Below, piece by piece: positions 30,921 through 40,132 of a stretch of 64,000 bases of DNA (its first letter is position 1; each line of letters begins with the position of its first letter). The DNA is from Geobacter argillaceus. Lineage in GTDB: Bacteria; Desulfobacterota; Desulfuromonadia; Geobacterales; DSM-12255. A program made the position numbers and the translations under genes. The stretch spans positions 62,001-126,000 of the forward strand of contig NZ_VLLN01000008.1 of assembly GCF_007830735.1 (NCBI RefSeq), read 5' to 3'. Below the pieces are notes generated by a model. It worked only from the letters and a program-made list of their open reading frames with translations, was not told the DNA's origin and ran no database searches.

Positions 30921-31613
30921 ATGACAAAGGTCTGCACAACCATCGAAGAGGCCCTGGCCGGGCTCACGAGCGGTTCATCGGTCATGGCCGGCGGCTTCGG
31001 CCTGGTGGGGATTCCCGAAAAACTGATCCAGGGGGTAGCCGCCACCGGGGTGACCGGCCTGACGGTCATCTCCAACAACTGCGGCGTTGACGACTGGGGA
31101 CTCGGCATCCTCCTCCGGAATCGCCAGATCAGGAAGATGGTCGCCTCCTATGTGGGTGAGAACAGGGAGTTCGAGCGCCAGTACCTGGCCGGCGAACTGG
31201 AGGTGGAACTGGTTCCCCAGGGGACCCTGGCCGAGCGGATCAGGGCCGGCGGCGCCGGCATCCCGGCTTTCTACACCCCGGCAGGAGTCGGCACCCCCCT
31301 GGCCGAGGGGCGGGAGATCCGCAGCTTCGATGGCAGGAACTACTTGCTGGAAATAGCCCTGACAGCCGATTTCGCCCTGGTGAAGGCATGGAAGGGGGAC
31401 CGGCTCGGCAACCTGGTCTACCGTAAAACGTCCCGGAACTTTAATCCGATGATGGCCACTGCCGGCCGGATCACCGTTGCCGAGGTGGAGGAGCTGGTGG
31501 AAGTCGGGGAACTCGATCCGGACCAGATCCACACCCCGAGCATCTATGTCCGGCGGATCATTGCCTGCACCGGCTACGAAAAACGGATCGAGCGACGCAC
31601 CGTTCGGGGATAG
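30921..31613 (+). CDS. 3-oxoacid (acetoacetate) CoA-transferase subunit A
   Basis: The 230-residue alpha subunit resembles E. coli AtoD and ScoA. The N-terminal glycine-rich region [20 protein letters not shown] is the CoA-binding pattern of family I CoA-transferases. Further motifs are [34 protein letters not shown] and [19 protein letters not shown]. The enzyme moves CoA from a donor such as acetyl- or succinyl-CoA to acetoacetate or another short acid. Its subunit B follows 13 bp downstream. It lies in the sigma-54 operon with thiolase and 3-hydroxybutyrate dehydrogenase. Confidence 0.93.
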   Translation: MTKVCTTIEEALAGLTSGSSVMAGGFGLVGIPEKLIQGVAATGVTGLTVISNNCGVDDWGLGILLRNRQIRKMVASYVGENREFERQYLAGELEVELVPQGTLAERIRAGGAGIPAFYTPAGVGTPLAEGREIRSFDGRNYLLEIALTADFALVKAWKGDRLGNLVYRKTSRNFNPMMATAGRITVAEVEELVEVGELDPDQIHTPSIYVRRIIACTGYEKRIERRTVRG

Positions 31614-31626
31614 AAAGGAGACCATT

Positions 31627-32271
31627 ATGCCTCTGACACGCGAAGAGATGGCCAGGCGGGCCGCCCGGGAAATACGGGACGGCTTTTACGTCAACCTGGG
31701 AATCGGCATGCCGACGCTGGTGGCCAACTACATCCCCTTGGGGATGCAGGTTGTCCTGCAGTCGGAAAACGGCCTCCTGGGGATCGGCCCCTACCCTACC
31801 GAGGAAGAACTGGACCCTGAACTGATCAACGCGGGCAAGGAGACCATCACCATGATCCCCGGCGCTTGCACCTTCAGCAGCGCCGACTCGTTCGCCATGA
31901 TCAGGGGCGGCCACATCGACCTGGCCATCCTGGGCGGGATGGAGGTCTCGGCCAGCGGCGACCTGGCCAACTGGGTGATTCCCGGCAAGATGGTCAAGGG
32001 GATGGGGGGCGCCATGGACCTGGTGCACGGCGCCAGGAAGGTCGTGGTGCTGATGGAGCATGTGAACAAGCACGGCGAGCCGAAGATCCTGAACCGCTGC
32101 ACCCTGCCGCTCACCGGAGAGCGGGTGGTGAACCGGATCATCACCGACCGGGCCGTTCTCGACGTGACCCCCGCGGGGCTCTGCCTGGTGGAGCTGGCGC
32201 CGGGCCACACCGTGGATGAGATCCTGGCTTGTACCGAGCCGCCGGTTACCGTGTCGGCCGGCCTGACATAG
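31627..32271 (+). CDS. 3-oxoacid (acetoacetate) CoA-transferase subunit B
   Basis: The 214-residue beta subunit resembles AtoA and ScoB. The catalytic glutamate is Glu47 in the motif [13 protein letters not shown] (SENG), which forms a glutamyl-CoA thioester intermediate. GYVNLGIG-type glycine motif reads [15 protein letters not shown]. The ATG at 31627 is preceded by AAAGGAGACCATT; the frame extends upstream without family resemblance. With subunit A it would activate acetoacetate to acetoacetyl-CoA. The thiolase follows 9 bp downstream. Confidence 0.93.
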   Translation: MPLTREEMARRAAREIRDGFYVNLGIGMPTLVANYIPLGMQVVLQSENGLLGIGPYPTEEELDPELINAGKETITMIPGACTFSSADSFAMIRGGHIDLAILGGMEVSASGDLANWVIPGKMVKGMGGAMDLVHGARKVVVLMEHVNKHGEPKILNRCTLPLTGERVVNRIITDRAVLDVTPAGLCLVELAPGHTVDEILACTEPPVTVSAGLT

Positions 32272-32280
32272 GAGTCGATC

Positions 32281-33459
32281 ATGAGAGAGGTTGTCATTGC
32301 GGCTGCTGCCCGCACTCCCATAGGCGCCCTGAACGGCGCCCTGGCCACCGTGCCGGCAGCCCGCCTCGGGCAGCTGACCATCGAGGCGGTGCTGCAACGC
32401 TCGGGCATTCCCGGAGAGGCGGTAGAGGAAGTGATCATGGGCCAGATCCTCCAGGCCGGGTGCGGCCAGAATCCGGCCCGGCAGGCAGCGGTCAGGGCCG
32501 GCATTCCCGAAACGGTTCCCGCCTACACGGTGAACAAGCTGTGCGGCTCCGGGCTGAAGAGCGTGGCACTGGGGGCGCTGGCCATTGCCGCCGGCGAAGC
32601 GGACGTGATAGTGGCCGGCGGCATGGAGAGCATGAGCCGGGCACCGTACCTCCTCGCCAACGCCCGGACCGGCTACCGGCTGGGTAATGGCATCCTGGAG
32701 GATACGCTCCTCAGGGATGGGCTCACCGACGCCTTCCACGACATCCATATGGGGGTCACGGCTGAAAACATCGCCGACCAATGGCGGATCTCCCGCGAAG
32801 AGGCAGACGCCTTTGCCCTCCAGTCCCAGCAAAAGGCCGGCAAGGCCATCAGGGAAAAGCGGTTCCATGAGGAACTGATACCGGTGCCGGTGGCCGGCAA
32901 AGGCGGCAAAACTGCCCTGGTTGCGATCGACGAATACCCCCGCAGCGACACCACCATGGAGAACCTGGGACGCCTCAAGCCGGCCTTTCGCAGCGACGGC
33001 GTGGTCACTGCCGGCAATGCCTCCGGGCTCAACGACGGAGCCGCAACGCTCCTGCTCATGGAGCGGGGCCGGGCCGAGGCGGCCGGGGTGAAGCCGCTGG
33101 CCCGCATCCGGAGCTGGGCCTCGGCAGCGCTCGATCCGCGGATCATGGGGATGGGGCCGGTGGAGGCGGTTCGCAAGGCCCTGGCAAAGGGAGGCCTGAC
33201 CGCGGACGATATCGACCTGGTCGAGCTGAACGAGGCGTTTGCGGTCCAGTCGCTGGCAGTGATCCGGGAGCTGCAGCTGGACAGCAGGCGGGTGAACGTG
33301 AATGGCGGCGCCATCGCCCTGGGTCATCCGGTAGGCGCCAGCGGGGCGCGGATACTGGTGACCCTCCTGCATGAGATGGCGAAATGCGGCGCCAAGCTCG
33401 GCCTCGCATCCCTCTGCATCGGCGGCGGCCAGGGAATCGCCATGGTGATTGAAAGATAA
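32281..33459 (+). CDS. Acetyl-CoA C-acetyltransferase (thiolase)
   Basis: This 392-residue thiolase of the AtoB/PhaA type cleaves acetoacetyl-CoA to two acetyl-CoA (or condenses them). The nucleophile is Cys88 in VNKLCGSGLKSV. The second active site shows NGGAIALGHPVGASGAR (His) and the base Cys in LCIGGGQGIAMV. The position between CoA-transferase and 3-hydroxybutyrate dehydrogenase fits a catabolic direction. The start MREVVIAAAARTPIGALNGA has the usual length. Confidence 0.95.
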   Translation: MREVVIAAAARTPIGALNGALATVPAARLGQLTIEAVLQRSGIPGEAVEEVIMGQILQAGCGQNPARQAAVRAGIPETVPAYTVNKLCGSGLKSVALGALAIAAGEADVIVAGGMESMSRAPYLLANARTGYRLGNGILEDTLLRDGLTDAFHDIHMGVTAENIADQWRISREEADAFALQSQQKAGKAIREKRFHEELIPVPVAGKGGKTALVAIDEYPRSDTTMENLGRLKPAFRSDGVVTAGNASGLNDGAATLLLMERGRAEAAGVKPLARIRSWASAALDPRIMGMGPVEAVRKALAKGGLTADDIDLVELNEAFAVQSLAVIRELQLDSRRVNVNGGAIALGHPVGASGARILVTLLHEMAKCGAKLGLASLCIGGGQGIAMVIER

Positions 33460-33477
33460 CACGGAAAGGACAGTTCC

Positions 33478-34260
33478 ATGGAAAAGGGAAAGTGCGCACT
33501 CATCACCGGATCGACCAGCGGCATCGGTCTCGGCATCGCCCGGGCACTGGCCGCCAGGGGATGCAACATCATGCTGAACGGATTTGCCGCACCGACCGAG
33601 ATCGAGCGTCTCCGCTCCTCCCTGGCCGAGGAACACGGCATCACCGTCCTCTACCATGGGGCCGACATGCGGCGGCCCGAGGAGATCGCGGCCATGGTGG
33701 CAGAAGCGGAAGGCCGACTCGGCGGGGTCGACATCCTGGTCAACAACGCCGGCATCCAACACACGGCGCCGATCGAGGAATTCCCTCCCGAAATGTGGGA
33801 TGCAATCATCGCCATCAACCTCTCCTCGGCGTTCCACACCATCCACCGTGCGCTTCCCGGCATGCGGCAAAAGGGATGGGGCCGCATCGTCAACACCGCA
33901 TCGGTGCACGGTCTGGTCGCGTCGGCGAACAAGGCGGGATACATCTCGGCCAAACACGGCCTGGTGGGGCTTACGAAAGAGGTGGCACTGGAGACGGCCG
34001 GCTCGGGCGTGACCTGCAACGCCATCTGTCCCGGCTGGACCCGCACCGAGCTGATCGAGCCGCAGATCGCGGCCAAGGCCGAGGCCCTGGGGGTGGACGT
34101 GGAGGAAGGGGGGAGACAGCTCCTGGCGGAAAAACAGCCCTCCCGCCAGTTCGTCACCGTGGAACAGCTGGGTCAGCTGGTACTGTTCCTCTGCTCCGAT
34201 GCCGCCGCCCAGATCACCGGTACGGCGATTCCTGTCGATGGCGGCTGGACCGCACAGTAA
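33478..34260 (+). CDS. bdhA: 3-Hydroxybutyrate dehydrogenase
   Basis: This 260-residue short-chain dehydrogenase oxidises (R)-3-hydroxybutyrate to acetoacetate with NAD+. The nucleotide-binding motif is TGSTSGIGLGIA, the NNAG motif is present (LVNNAGIQH). The catalytic Ser-Tyr-Lys is in NTASVHGLVASANKAGYISA and KHG. The ASVHGLVAS and CNAICPGWTRTEL segments are characteristic of the PHB/3HB dehydrogenase type. It is the last gene of the operon, so the whole path 3-hydroxybutyrate to acetyl-CoA is encoded together with an importer. Confidence 0.9.
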   Translation: MEKGKCALITGSTSGIGLGIARALAARGCNIMLNGFAAPTEIERLRSSLAEEHGITVLYHGADMRRPEEIAAMVAEAEGRLGGVDILVNNAGIQHTAPIEEFPPEMWDAIIAINLSSAFHTIHRALPGMRQKGWGRIVNTASVHGLVASANKAGYISAKHGLVGLTKEVALETAGSGVTCNAICPGWTRTELIEPQIAAKAEALGVDVEEGGRQLLAEKQPSRQFVTVEQLGQLVLFLCSDAAAQITGTAIPVDGGWTAQ

Positions 34261-34300
34261 GCAAGGCAGCAGACGAAGCTACCCGCTGTACTCTGAACCG

Positions 34301-34612
34301 TCAAAGGCGAGCAGCGGGAAAAAGATGAACGGAAGAAGAAAGAGGCCGACAGCGTAGACCGGACCTTTGCTGAATATGCCGGCCGCTCTTCAGCTTTTTC
34401 GCCTGCAGCGTTTTCTTCAGGTCGATCTCTTCGCTGCCGAACTCGACCACCACGTCACGGTTCACCTTGACGATAATCTGGTCGCCCTTGCGCCGGAACG
34501 ACTCGCATTCGACAATCCCTCCATCTTTCAGATAGACTGATCCAGCCTGGACCGCTGATGACAGCGCGATCAAAAACCATACGGCAATGACGGTACCGAG
34601 CAATAGACGCAT
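34301..34612 (-). CDS. Small secreted protein, function unknown
   Basis: The 103-residue product has an N-terminal signal peptide (LLLGTVIAVWFLIALSSAVQ, then AG). It is followed by SVYLKDGGIVECESFRRKGD and VKVNRDVVVEFGSEEIDLKK. This beta-rich pattern I recall from several Geobacter proteins of unknown function. The last 25 residues (RSGLRCRPLSSSVHLFPAARL) look unlike the rest, and might come from a late frameshift. It is convergent with bdhA. No partner gene is evident. Confidence 0.6.
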   Translation of the reverse strand: MRLLLGTVIAVWFLIALSSAVQAGSVYLKDGGIVECESFRRKGDQIIVKVNRDVVVEFGSEEIDLKKTLQAKKLKSGRHIQQRSGLRCRPLSSSVHLFPAARL

Positions 34613-34806
34613 CTGTTACCTCCTCTGGCTGCAACGGAGCTTGATTAATGCAATTTCAGAAACATTTCATTCTCTTCGGTCGGGCAAGGAAACCCTTTAA
34701 CTAAACCTGTCTTGCGGCGACACGGCAGCCTTCAGAAATCCAGGGTGCATCCGATAGAAATTGTGAACGAACATAGCAGGCAGCACCTTTCCGATCCGGA
34801 GAAACC

Positions 34807-36066
34807 TTGGCCCACCTGAAAATCAACCCGGCAGCACTACGGATCCTCGCCATTCCGGCAGTCACCCTGATGCTAGCCGGGCTCGGTCTGTACCTGGCTC
34901 CGGCACTGGATACCTCCTGGGCGCAGCTGCTCACCATCTCCCCCTATCTCGCCACCATGGCCGGCATGCTTCTGGCCGTCCATTTTCACCGGGGTCGCCC
35001 ATTCTTCATCCTCCTGACACTGACCGTCTTCTACTGGTGTTACCGGTCCTTCCTTGTCGACGGTCTTGAACTACTCCAGCAGCGGGCACTGTTTCACGCC
35101 CTCTGCACCGTGATACCGATCAATCTGTTCATATTCAACCTCATCCCCGAACGGGGAATCTTTACCGAAGCCGGCAGAGTCCGGCTCACGGGCCTTGGAG
35201 CACAGGCCTTTGTCGCCTACTTCATCTTTCACTACCACTTCACGGAACTCCAGCCGCTTTTCGAGGGAAATCTTCTCAACCTCCAGAGAATAGACCTTTT
35301 CACCATCTCCCAACCTGCGCTGTTACTCTTTCTGGTATCGTTCCTCGGCATACTCGCCCTGTACGTGCTGAAGAACACCCCCATGGCAAGCTGCTCCCTG
35401 GGTGTGCTCGCTGCGCTCTTCATTGCCTGCAACTGGCTGGCGTCCCCCCATGCGGCCACGGTCTTCTGCCTGGCGTCCGGCGTCATTGCCACCACCGGTA
35501 TTCTCCAGGACTCCTACAACCTGGCCTTTCGTGACGACCTGACCGGCATCCCCTCCCGCCGGGCGCTGAACGAGTCACTGTACGGTGTGGGACGCGACTT
35601 CTCCATAGCGATGGTGGATATCGACCACTTCAAGAAATTCAACGATACTTACGGTCATGATGTCGGCGACCAGGTCCTGAAACTTGTGGCCGCGAAGCTG
35701 GCCCGCGTCGGCGGTGGCGGTAAAACCTACCGGTACGGTGGAGAGGAGTTCACCATCCTGTTCGAACGGTTGCGGGCAGGGGAAACGGAGCAGTATCTCG
35801 AGACACTCCGCAAGGAGATAGCAGAATACCGGCTGGTTATCAGGGGCGAGGACCGCCCGAAGGAAAGCAGTCAGGGGAAAAAACGGCGGACCGGGGCCAA
35901 AGACGGTGTCACGACCACGGTCACGGTTAGCATCGGAGTTGCCGAAAGCTGCCGCGAGCATCAGACACCGGAAGAGGTGATACAGGCTGCGGACAAGGAG
36001 CTGTACCGGGCAAAGAATCAGGGAAGAAACCAGGTTTGCCTGGCTTTGCCAAGAAAGCGAAGGTGA
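34807..36066 (+). CDS. Membrane-bound diguanylate cyclase (GGDEF)
   Basis: The 419-residue protein has about eight hydrophobic segments in residues 10-235, then a C-terminal GGDEF domain from about 240. The conserved start is RDDLTGIPSRRALNESLYGV, the metal-binding DIDHFKKFNDTYGHDVGD and the signature RYGGEEF. It should synthesise c-di-GMP. No RxxD inhibitory site lies 5 residues upstream of GGEEF, so product feedback may be absent. The start is TTG at 34807 with GGAG 6 bp upstream; no better start is present. Confidence 0.88.
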   Translation: MAHLKINPAALRILAIPAVTLMLAGLGLYLAPALDTSWAQLLTISPYLATMAGMLLAVHFHRGRPFFILLTLTVFYWCYRSFLVDGLELLQQRALFHALCTVIPINLFIFNLIPERGIFTEAGRVRLTGLGAQAFVAYFIFHYHFTELQPLFEGNLLNLQRIDLFTISQPALLLFLVSFLGILALYVLKNTPMASCSLGVLAALFIACNWLASPHAATVFCLASGVIATTGILQDSYNLAFRDDLTGIPSRRALNESLYGVGRDFSIAMVDIDHFKKFNDTYGHDVGDQVLKLVAAKLARVGGGGKTYRYGGEEFTILFERLRAGETEQYLETLRKEIAEYRLVIRGEDRPKESSQGKKRRTGAKDGVTTTVTVSIGVAESCREHQTPEEVIQAADKELYRAKNQGRNQVCLALPRKRR

Positions 36067-36067
36067 G

Positions 36068-36295
36068 ATGAAACAGATTGATCGGACCGTCAGGCCGGGG
36101 CGCTACCGGCACTACAAGGGGAACGACTATCAGGTGATCGGCATCGCCCGCCACAGCGAAACCGAAGAAGAGCTGGTGGTCTATCGCTGCCTCTACGGCG
36201 ACCACTCCCTCTGGGTCAGGCCCCTTGCCATGTTCTTGGAAGAGGTCGACGTCGACGGCCAACGGGTTCCCCGTTTTGCCCGGTGCGGCGATTGA
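36068..36295 (+). CDS. DUF1653 family protein
   Basis: This 75-residue protein matches DUF1653: GRYRHYKGNDYQVIGIARHS, ETEEELVVYRCLYGDHSLWV and RPLAMFLEEVDVDGQRVPRF. The family is widespread, soluble and of unknown function. It starts one base after the GGDEF protein stop, in the same frame group, so the two are probably co-translated. Confidence 0.88.
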   Translation: MKQIDRTVRPGRYRHYKGNDYQVIGIARHSETEEELVVYRCLYGDHSLWVRPLAMFLEEVDVDGQRVPRFARCGD

Positions 36296-36374
36296 CCGCT
36301 CCCGGTGTTTCTGCTAGATTGCCCCTCCCGACAGATACATCCCAGCCATCTCCCCGAAAGATACCGACCTCCAC

Positions 36375-36857
36375 ATGACCAAAGAGCAGTTGCTGCAACA
36401 GATTCGGACACTCCTCACCGCCGACTTCGCCGTCTTCTCCACTGCTGCCCGTACGGCCCATGAAGCGGCGACCCATGAGGAGTGCGCACCCGACAACAAG
36501 TACGACACCACGGCGCTGGAGGCCTCCTATATCGCCCAGGGACAGGCCAACCGCGCCCAGGAAATAAGGGGGGCATTGGAGAGCTACCGGGCACTGCAGT
36601 TGCGCCATTTCGACGACGACACGCCGATCCGGCTGACCGCCCTGGTAGTTCTGGAAGATGACGAGGGTGGCCGGAAACAGGTTTTCCTCGGCCCGGCGGC
36701 CGGCGGCCTGAAGATTGCCGACGGTGCGGCGGAGATCTTCGTCATCACCCCGCAATCCCCCCTTGGCCGTGCCCTGATCGGCAAGCAGACCGGAGATCAG
36801 CTGCAGACCGGCACAGGGGCAACGCTCAAGACCTTCACCGTCGTTGAAGTCTGTTGA
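36375..36857 (+). CDS. GreA/GreB-family-like protein
   Basis: This 160-residue protein resembles the GreA/GreB transcript-cleavage factors. The coiled N-terminus includes PDNKYDTTALEASYIAQGQA, with charge pattern like the Gre coiled-coil tip region. The C-terminal FKBP-like domain ends ITPQSPLGRALIGKQTGDQL, which is the Gre C-terminal signature. It is not a canonical GreA, because the tip acidic pair is not obvious. Such GreA-like proteins may bind RNA polymerase secondary channel or serve unrelated roles. It stands alone between a DUF1653 gene and the Ehr cluster. Confidence 0.75.
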   Translation: MTKEQLLQQIRTLLTADFAVFSTAARTAHEAATHEECAPDNKYDTTALEASYIAQGQANRAQEIRGALESYRALQLRHFDDDTPIRLTALVVLEDDEGGRKQVFLGPAAGGLKIADGAAEIFVITPQSPLGRALIGKQTGDQLQTGTGATLKTFTVVEVC

Positions 36858-36981
36858 ATGGCTTGCCTCGGGAATTGCCGGCTCAGCGTCGGCGGCAGAT
36901 CCCCTTCAGTTCCGCATGTGCCAGGATAGACCCGTCATGGCCCGCTCCAGATCGTGCCGGCGCCAAGGGCCAGGTGACGGG

Positions 36982-37728
36982 CTACCGCAGTTTGTCCAGA
37001 ATACGGAGAAGACCATCAAGAATGGTCGCAGGATGGGGTGGGCAACCGGGGATGTAGAGATCGACCGGAACGAGGCTGGCCGCTCCGTTCCGGACCCGGG
37101 GTGAATCGATGTACGGTCCGCCGTTGATGGCGCAGGCACCACAGGCGACAACGATTTTGGGGGCGGGTATCGCCTCATAGGTGGTGAGCAGGGCCTGTGC
37201 CATGTTTTCGGTCACCGGTCCGGTCACCCAGAGTCCATCGGCGTGGCGCGGCGAAGCGACGAACTGGATACCGAAACGCCCCAGATCCCAGCCGATGGTC
37301 GACAGCACGTTGGTATCCGCCTCGCAGGCGTTACACCCGCCGGCGCTGACCTCCCGGAATTTGAGCGACCGGCCGAACATCCGGCGCAGATCGGGGGTAA
37401 GTGGCCGGGCGTGGTGGTGTTCCGAGCCGGGCCGCACCAACAGGTGATCCCGGTCGGTGACGGCAAGCTGGTAGTCCGTGGTGAATTGGATATCCCCTGC
37501 CGGACACTCGGCGCAGAAGAGACATTTCCCCATGTCCAGACACCCGCCATCGCCGACGGTAAACGCGCCATAGGGGCACACAGCCGACCCTTCATGCTGT
37601 TCCGCAGACGACGTCATCGTTGAAACGACAGGATAGCCGCGGAACCGGTCGGGCATCTGCAGAGGCGCCTTGGGATAGGGCATGGTGCGATGTCCTTGCC
37701 TGATGCGGGAGATGATGGCACGGAACAT
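36982..37728 (-). CDS. ehrS: Ehr complex small subunit: ferredoxin-like domain fused to NuoB-like Fe-S subunit
   Basis: This 248-residue protein has two parts. Residues about 45-90 carry a [4Fe-4S] ferredoxin-type motif with Cys63, Cys69, Cys72 and Cys75 (GGCLDMGKCLFCAECP), plus Cys51. Residues about 120-248 are a NuoB/HycG-like domain with Cys132 and Cys135 (GGCNACE), Cys196 and Cys199 (VVACGACAINGG) and Cys229 (PGCPPHP), which hold the proximal Fe-S cluster. It is the last gene of the minus-strand unit. In complexes related to hydrogenase 4 it would pass electrons to the large subunit. The start at 37728 has GGAGGAAGG upstream. Confidence 0.88.
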   Translation of the reverse strand: MFRAIISRIRQGHRTMPYPKAPLQMPDRFRGYPVVSTMTSSAEQHEGSAVCPYGAFTVGDGGCLDMGKCLFCAECPAGDIQFTTDYQLAVTDRDHLLVRPGSEHHHARPLTPDLRRMFGRSLKFREVSAGGCNACEADTNVLSTIGWDLGRFGIQFVASPRHADGLWVTGPVTENMAQALLTTYEAIPAPKIVVACGACAINGGPYIDSPRVRNGAASLVPVDLYIPGCPPHPATILDGLLRILDKLR

Positions 37729-37735
37729 GGCGGGG

Positions 37736-38593
37736 CTATCCTTCCTCCCGGGAAACCGGGTTGTAACCAAGTCTGCTTGAAATCTGATCGGCCGCCGCCC
37801 GCACCAGAGGGACCAGTTCGTCATGGAGCCGCTGCGGCGAAACCCTGATCGTGGGGGCGGAAATGACTGCCGCCGCAACAACTTGGCGCGTATGGTTGCG
37901 TATCGGCGCGGCAACCCCGCACACCCCGCTTTCCAGGTCCTCTTCGTTTACTGCAAACCCTTGTGAGGCCACTTGGCGCAGGTGGCTCTCGAGCGCCTGA
38001 CGGTCGGTAATTGTTGCCGGTGTGTAGGCAACCAGTTCCGTATCCTTCAGATAGGCTTCCAATGCCTCGGCAGCCATCCCGGCGAGCAGCACCTTGCCTC
38101 CGGCCGAGCCGTAGGCCGGAAGTTGCGAGCCGAACCGCGATACCACCCGTACGGAATGCCGGGTTTCCGCCTGCTGCAGATACACGGACTGCCTGTCCCT
38201 GAAGACCGCAATGTACACCGTTTCTCCGCACTCCCGGCTCAACTCCTCGATGATCGGTCGCGCGTGATGAAACAGGGTCGACTGCCGGATGAATGTCTGG
38301 CTCAGGTTAAGCGTCTGGAGCGAGAGGCGGTAATGGTTGGTCAGACGATCCAATTCCAGGTAGCCGCGCCGCTCCAGGGTTGCAATCAGGCGTAAGACCG
38401 CATCATTGGTCAACCCCAGCTCTTTTCGCAACCGGTCAACGGTCATTCCCTCTGCATAACCTGCAACCTGCTCCAGTATGCTCAACGCGTTTATGACCGA
38501 CTGTATCTGGTACATCGACTTGTCATCATGCCGCGACCACGATTTGTGTTGAGAGGGTTCTGCGGCACTCCTGCTGCCTTGCCTGCGCGCCAT
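37736..38593 (-). CDS. IclR-family transcriptional regulator
   Basis: This 285-residue regulator has an N-terminal winged-helix domain (IQSVINALSILEQVAGYAEG, GLTNDAVLRLIATLERRGYL) and a C-terminal IclR ligand domain (SRECGETVYIAVFRDRQSVY, GSAGGKVLLAG, and GFAVNEEDLESGVCGVAAPI). The start ATG at 38593 is preceded by AGGAGAGACAATT. It lies between the genes for the Ehr large and small subunits and is co-directional, so it is probably part of the same transcript. It may control the unit in response to a small organic acid or other metabolite. Confidence 0.9.
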   Translation of the reverse strand: MARRQGSRSAAEPSQHKSWSRHDDKSMYQIQSVINALSILEQVAGYAEGMTVDRLRKELGLTNDAVLRLIATLERRGYLELDRLTNHYRLSLQTLNLSQTFIRQSTLFHHARPIIEELSRECGETVYIAVFRDRQSVYLQQAETRHSVRVVSRFGSQLPAYGSAGGKVLLAGMAAEALEAYLKDTELVAYTPATITDRQALESHLRQVASQGFAVNEEDLESGVCGVAAPIRNHTRQVVAAAVISAPTIRVSPQRLHDELVPLVRAAADQISSRLGYNPVSREEG

Positions 38594-38611
38594 AATTGTC
38601 TCTCCTGTCAC

Positions 38612-40132
38612 CTATAGGTCGAATCCGCAATACGAAAGATTGAAGCTCTTGTTGCAGAGCGGAAAATCGGATATCTGCTCCCCCCGCAACGCCATGGCAA
38701 CGCCTTGCCAGTTGTGAAACGAGGGGTCGACAACCTTGTACCGGACAAAGCTCCCCTTGTCGTCGGTGATCGCCACATGGCAGATCTCGCCGCGCCACCC
38801 CTCGGTAAGGGCCACGGCCAGGCTCAGACCGGCGCACGGTGCCGCCTTCGTCCGATGCCCTCCGCCGGGGAGCTGCCGCAACTGTTCTTCGATGAAATCC
38901 ATGGATTTCTGGGCTTCCTGCCAGCGGATCATGGTCCGGGAACAGACATCACCGTGAAAGGCCGTAGCGACCGGCAAATGGGTCATCCGGTAGATGCCGA
39001 AGGGATAGTCATGGCGAACGTCCCGCTTGACCCCGCAGGCCCGGGCCGCCGGCCCCACCAGCCCCAGTTCCAGGGCTGTCTCCTGAGACACCGTCCCGGT
39101 CCCTTCAAGACGCCCCATGACCGACGGTGAGCTCCAGAGCAGTTCCACGGCATTGGTAAGGTCGCGCCTGGCATCGGCCAGCCGTTTGAGCAGGTCGTCC
39201 CGGTGCTCGGGCGTAAGATCGAAGATCGTGCCGCCGGGGGTGAGAAGCCCCCGGCCAAATCGGCTGCCGCACAGCACAGCCGTCATGTTTAGGAAATCTC
39301 CCCTGATCCGGCCGCAGAAGGAGGCGGTGGGAAGATAGCCGACATCGCCGGCGATTGCCCCCAGGTCGCCGGTATGGTTGGCCAGCCGTTCCAGTTCGAG
39401 GGCGATGCCCCGCAGCACCTCGGCCCGCGGCGGGACCCTGACGCCGGTCAGGGATTCCATGACCATGCAAAAGGCCAGTCCGTGGCCAATGGTGGTGTCA
39501 CCGGCGGCCGTCTCCATCTGCTGGAGGGTACGCGGATACGGCCCACCCAGGAGACCCGCCTCGATCCCCCGGTGCTGATAGCCGAGCGATATCTCCAGGT
39601 GGAAGACCTCCTCGCCGTGGCACTGGAAGCGGAAATGCCCCGGCTCGATGATCCCGGCATGAACCGGTCCGACGGCGACTTCATGGACCTCGTCCCCGGC
39701 CACCCGGAAATAGTTCATGACCCCCACGCGGAGCGGCTCGTCCTCCGGACGGTTCCAGGCGTCGAGACCGGCACGGAACGGCCGGTGAAAGCGTACCGGC
39801 TTGAACCAGGGGTGATCGCTGAAGGTCAGCCCGCACTGTTCCGCGATCTCCCGTTCAAAGAGCTGCAGTTGGGGGCAGAGGGACGCAATGGAGGGGAACG
39901 TGGTGCCATCGGCAGCCGTGCGGGTCACGGCCAGCCTCCCTTCGGCCTTGTTGGCGAGTACGCAGAACAGCGCGATTTCGGCGTCGGCAGGAATCCCGAA
40001 GTAGGAGATCACGCGCCAGCCATGGTCGGTTGAATCGAGGATGCTCTGGAGAAACTGGCCGGAGCCGGTTACGGGGATGTCGGCCACCAAAATGGCAGAG
40101 CCGTTGTATATGCTGCGGAGCGAGCCGGTCAC
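38612..40132 (-). CDS. ehrL: Ehr complex large subunit (NuoC-NuoD-like fusion without NiFe ligands)
   Basis: This 506-residue protein resembles HycE and HyfG: a NuoC-like N-terminus (about 1-130) fused to a NuoD/NiFe large subunit. Residues 207-219 read METAAGDTTIGHGLAF where group 4 hydrogenases have RVCGICGFAH, so both first-pair cysteines are replaced. At the C-terminus FPLCNKSFNLSYC replaces the DPCxxC pair, leaving only the last cysteine in place. Thus NiFe binding is not expected. This is the pattern of energy-converting hydrogenase-related (Ehr) complexes. It overlaps the neighbouring HyfF-like gene by 4 bp. Confidence 0.88.
   Translation of the reverse strand: MTGSLRSIYNGSAILVADIPVTGSGQFLQSILDSTDHGWRVISYFGIPADAEIALFCVLANKAEGRLAVTRTAADGTTFPSIASLCPQLQLFEREIAEQCGLTFSDHPWFKPVRFHRPFRAGLDAWNRPEDEPLRVGVMNYFRVAGDEVHEVAVGPVHAGIIEPGHFRFQCHGEEVFHLEISLGYQHRGIEAGLLGGPYPRTLQQMETAAGDTTIGHGLAFCMVMESLTGVRVPPRAEVLRGIALELERLANHTGDLGAIAGDVGYLPTASFCGRIRGDFLNMTAVLCGSRFGRGLLTPGGTIFDLTPEHRDDLLKRLADARRDLTNAVELLWSSPSVMGRLEGTGTVSQETALELGLVGPAARACGVKRDVRHDYPFGIYRMTHLPVATAFHGDVCSRTMIRWQEAQKSMDFIEEQLRQLPGGGHRTKAAPCAGLSLAVALTEGWRGEICHVAITDDKGSFVRYKVVDPSFHNWQGVAMALRGEQISDFPLCNKSFNLSYCGFDL

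Noticed and set aside
38612-40132. Functional NiFe hydrogenase (Hyc/Hyf type)
   Set aside because: Three of four NiFe-binding cysteines are missing, so an Ehr-type assignment fits better.
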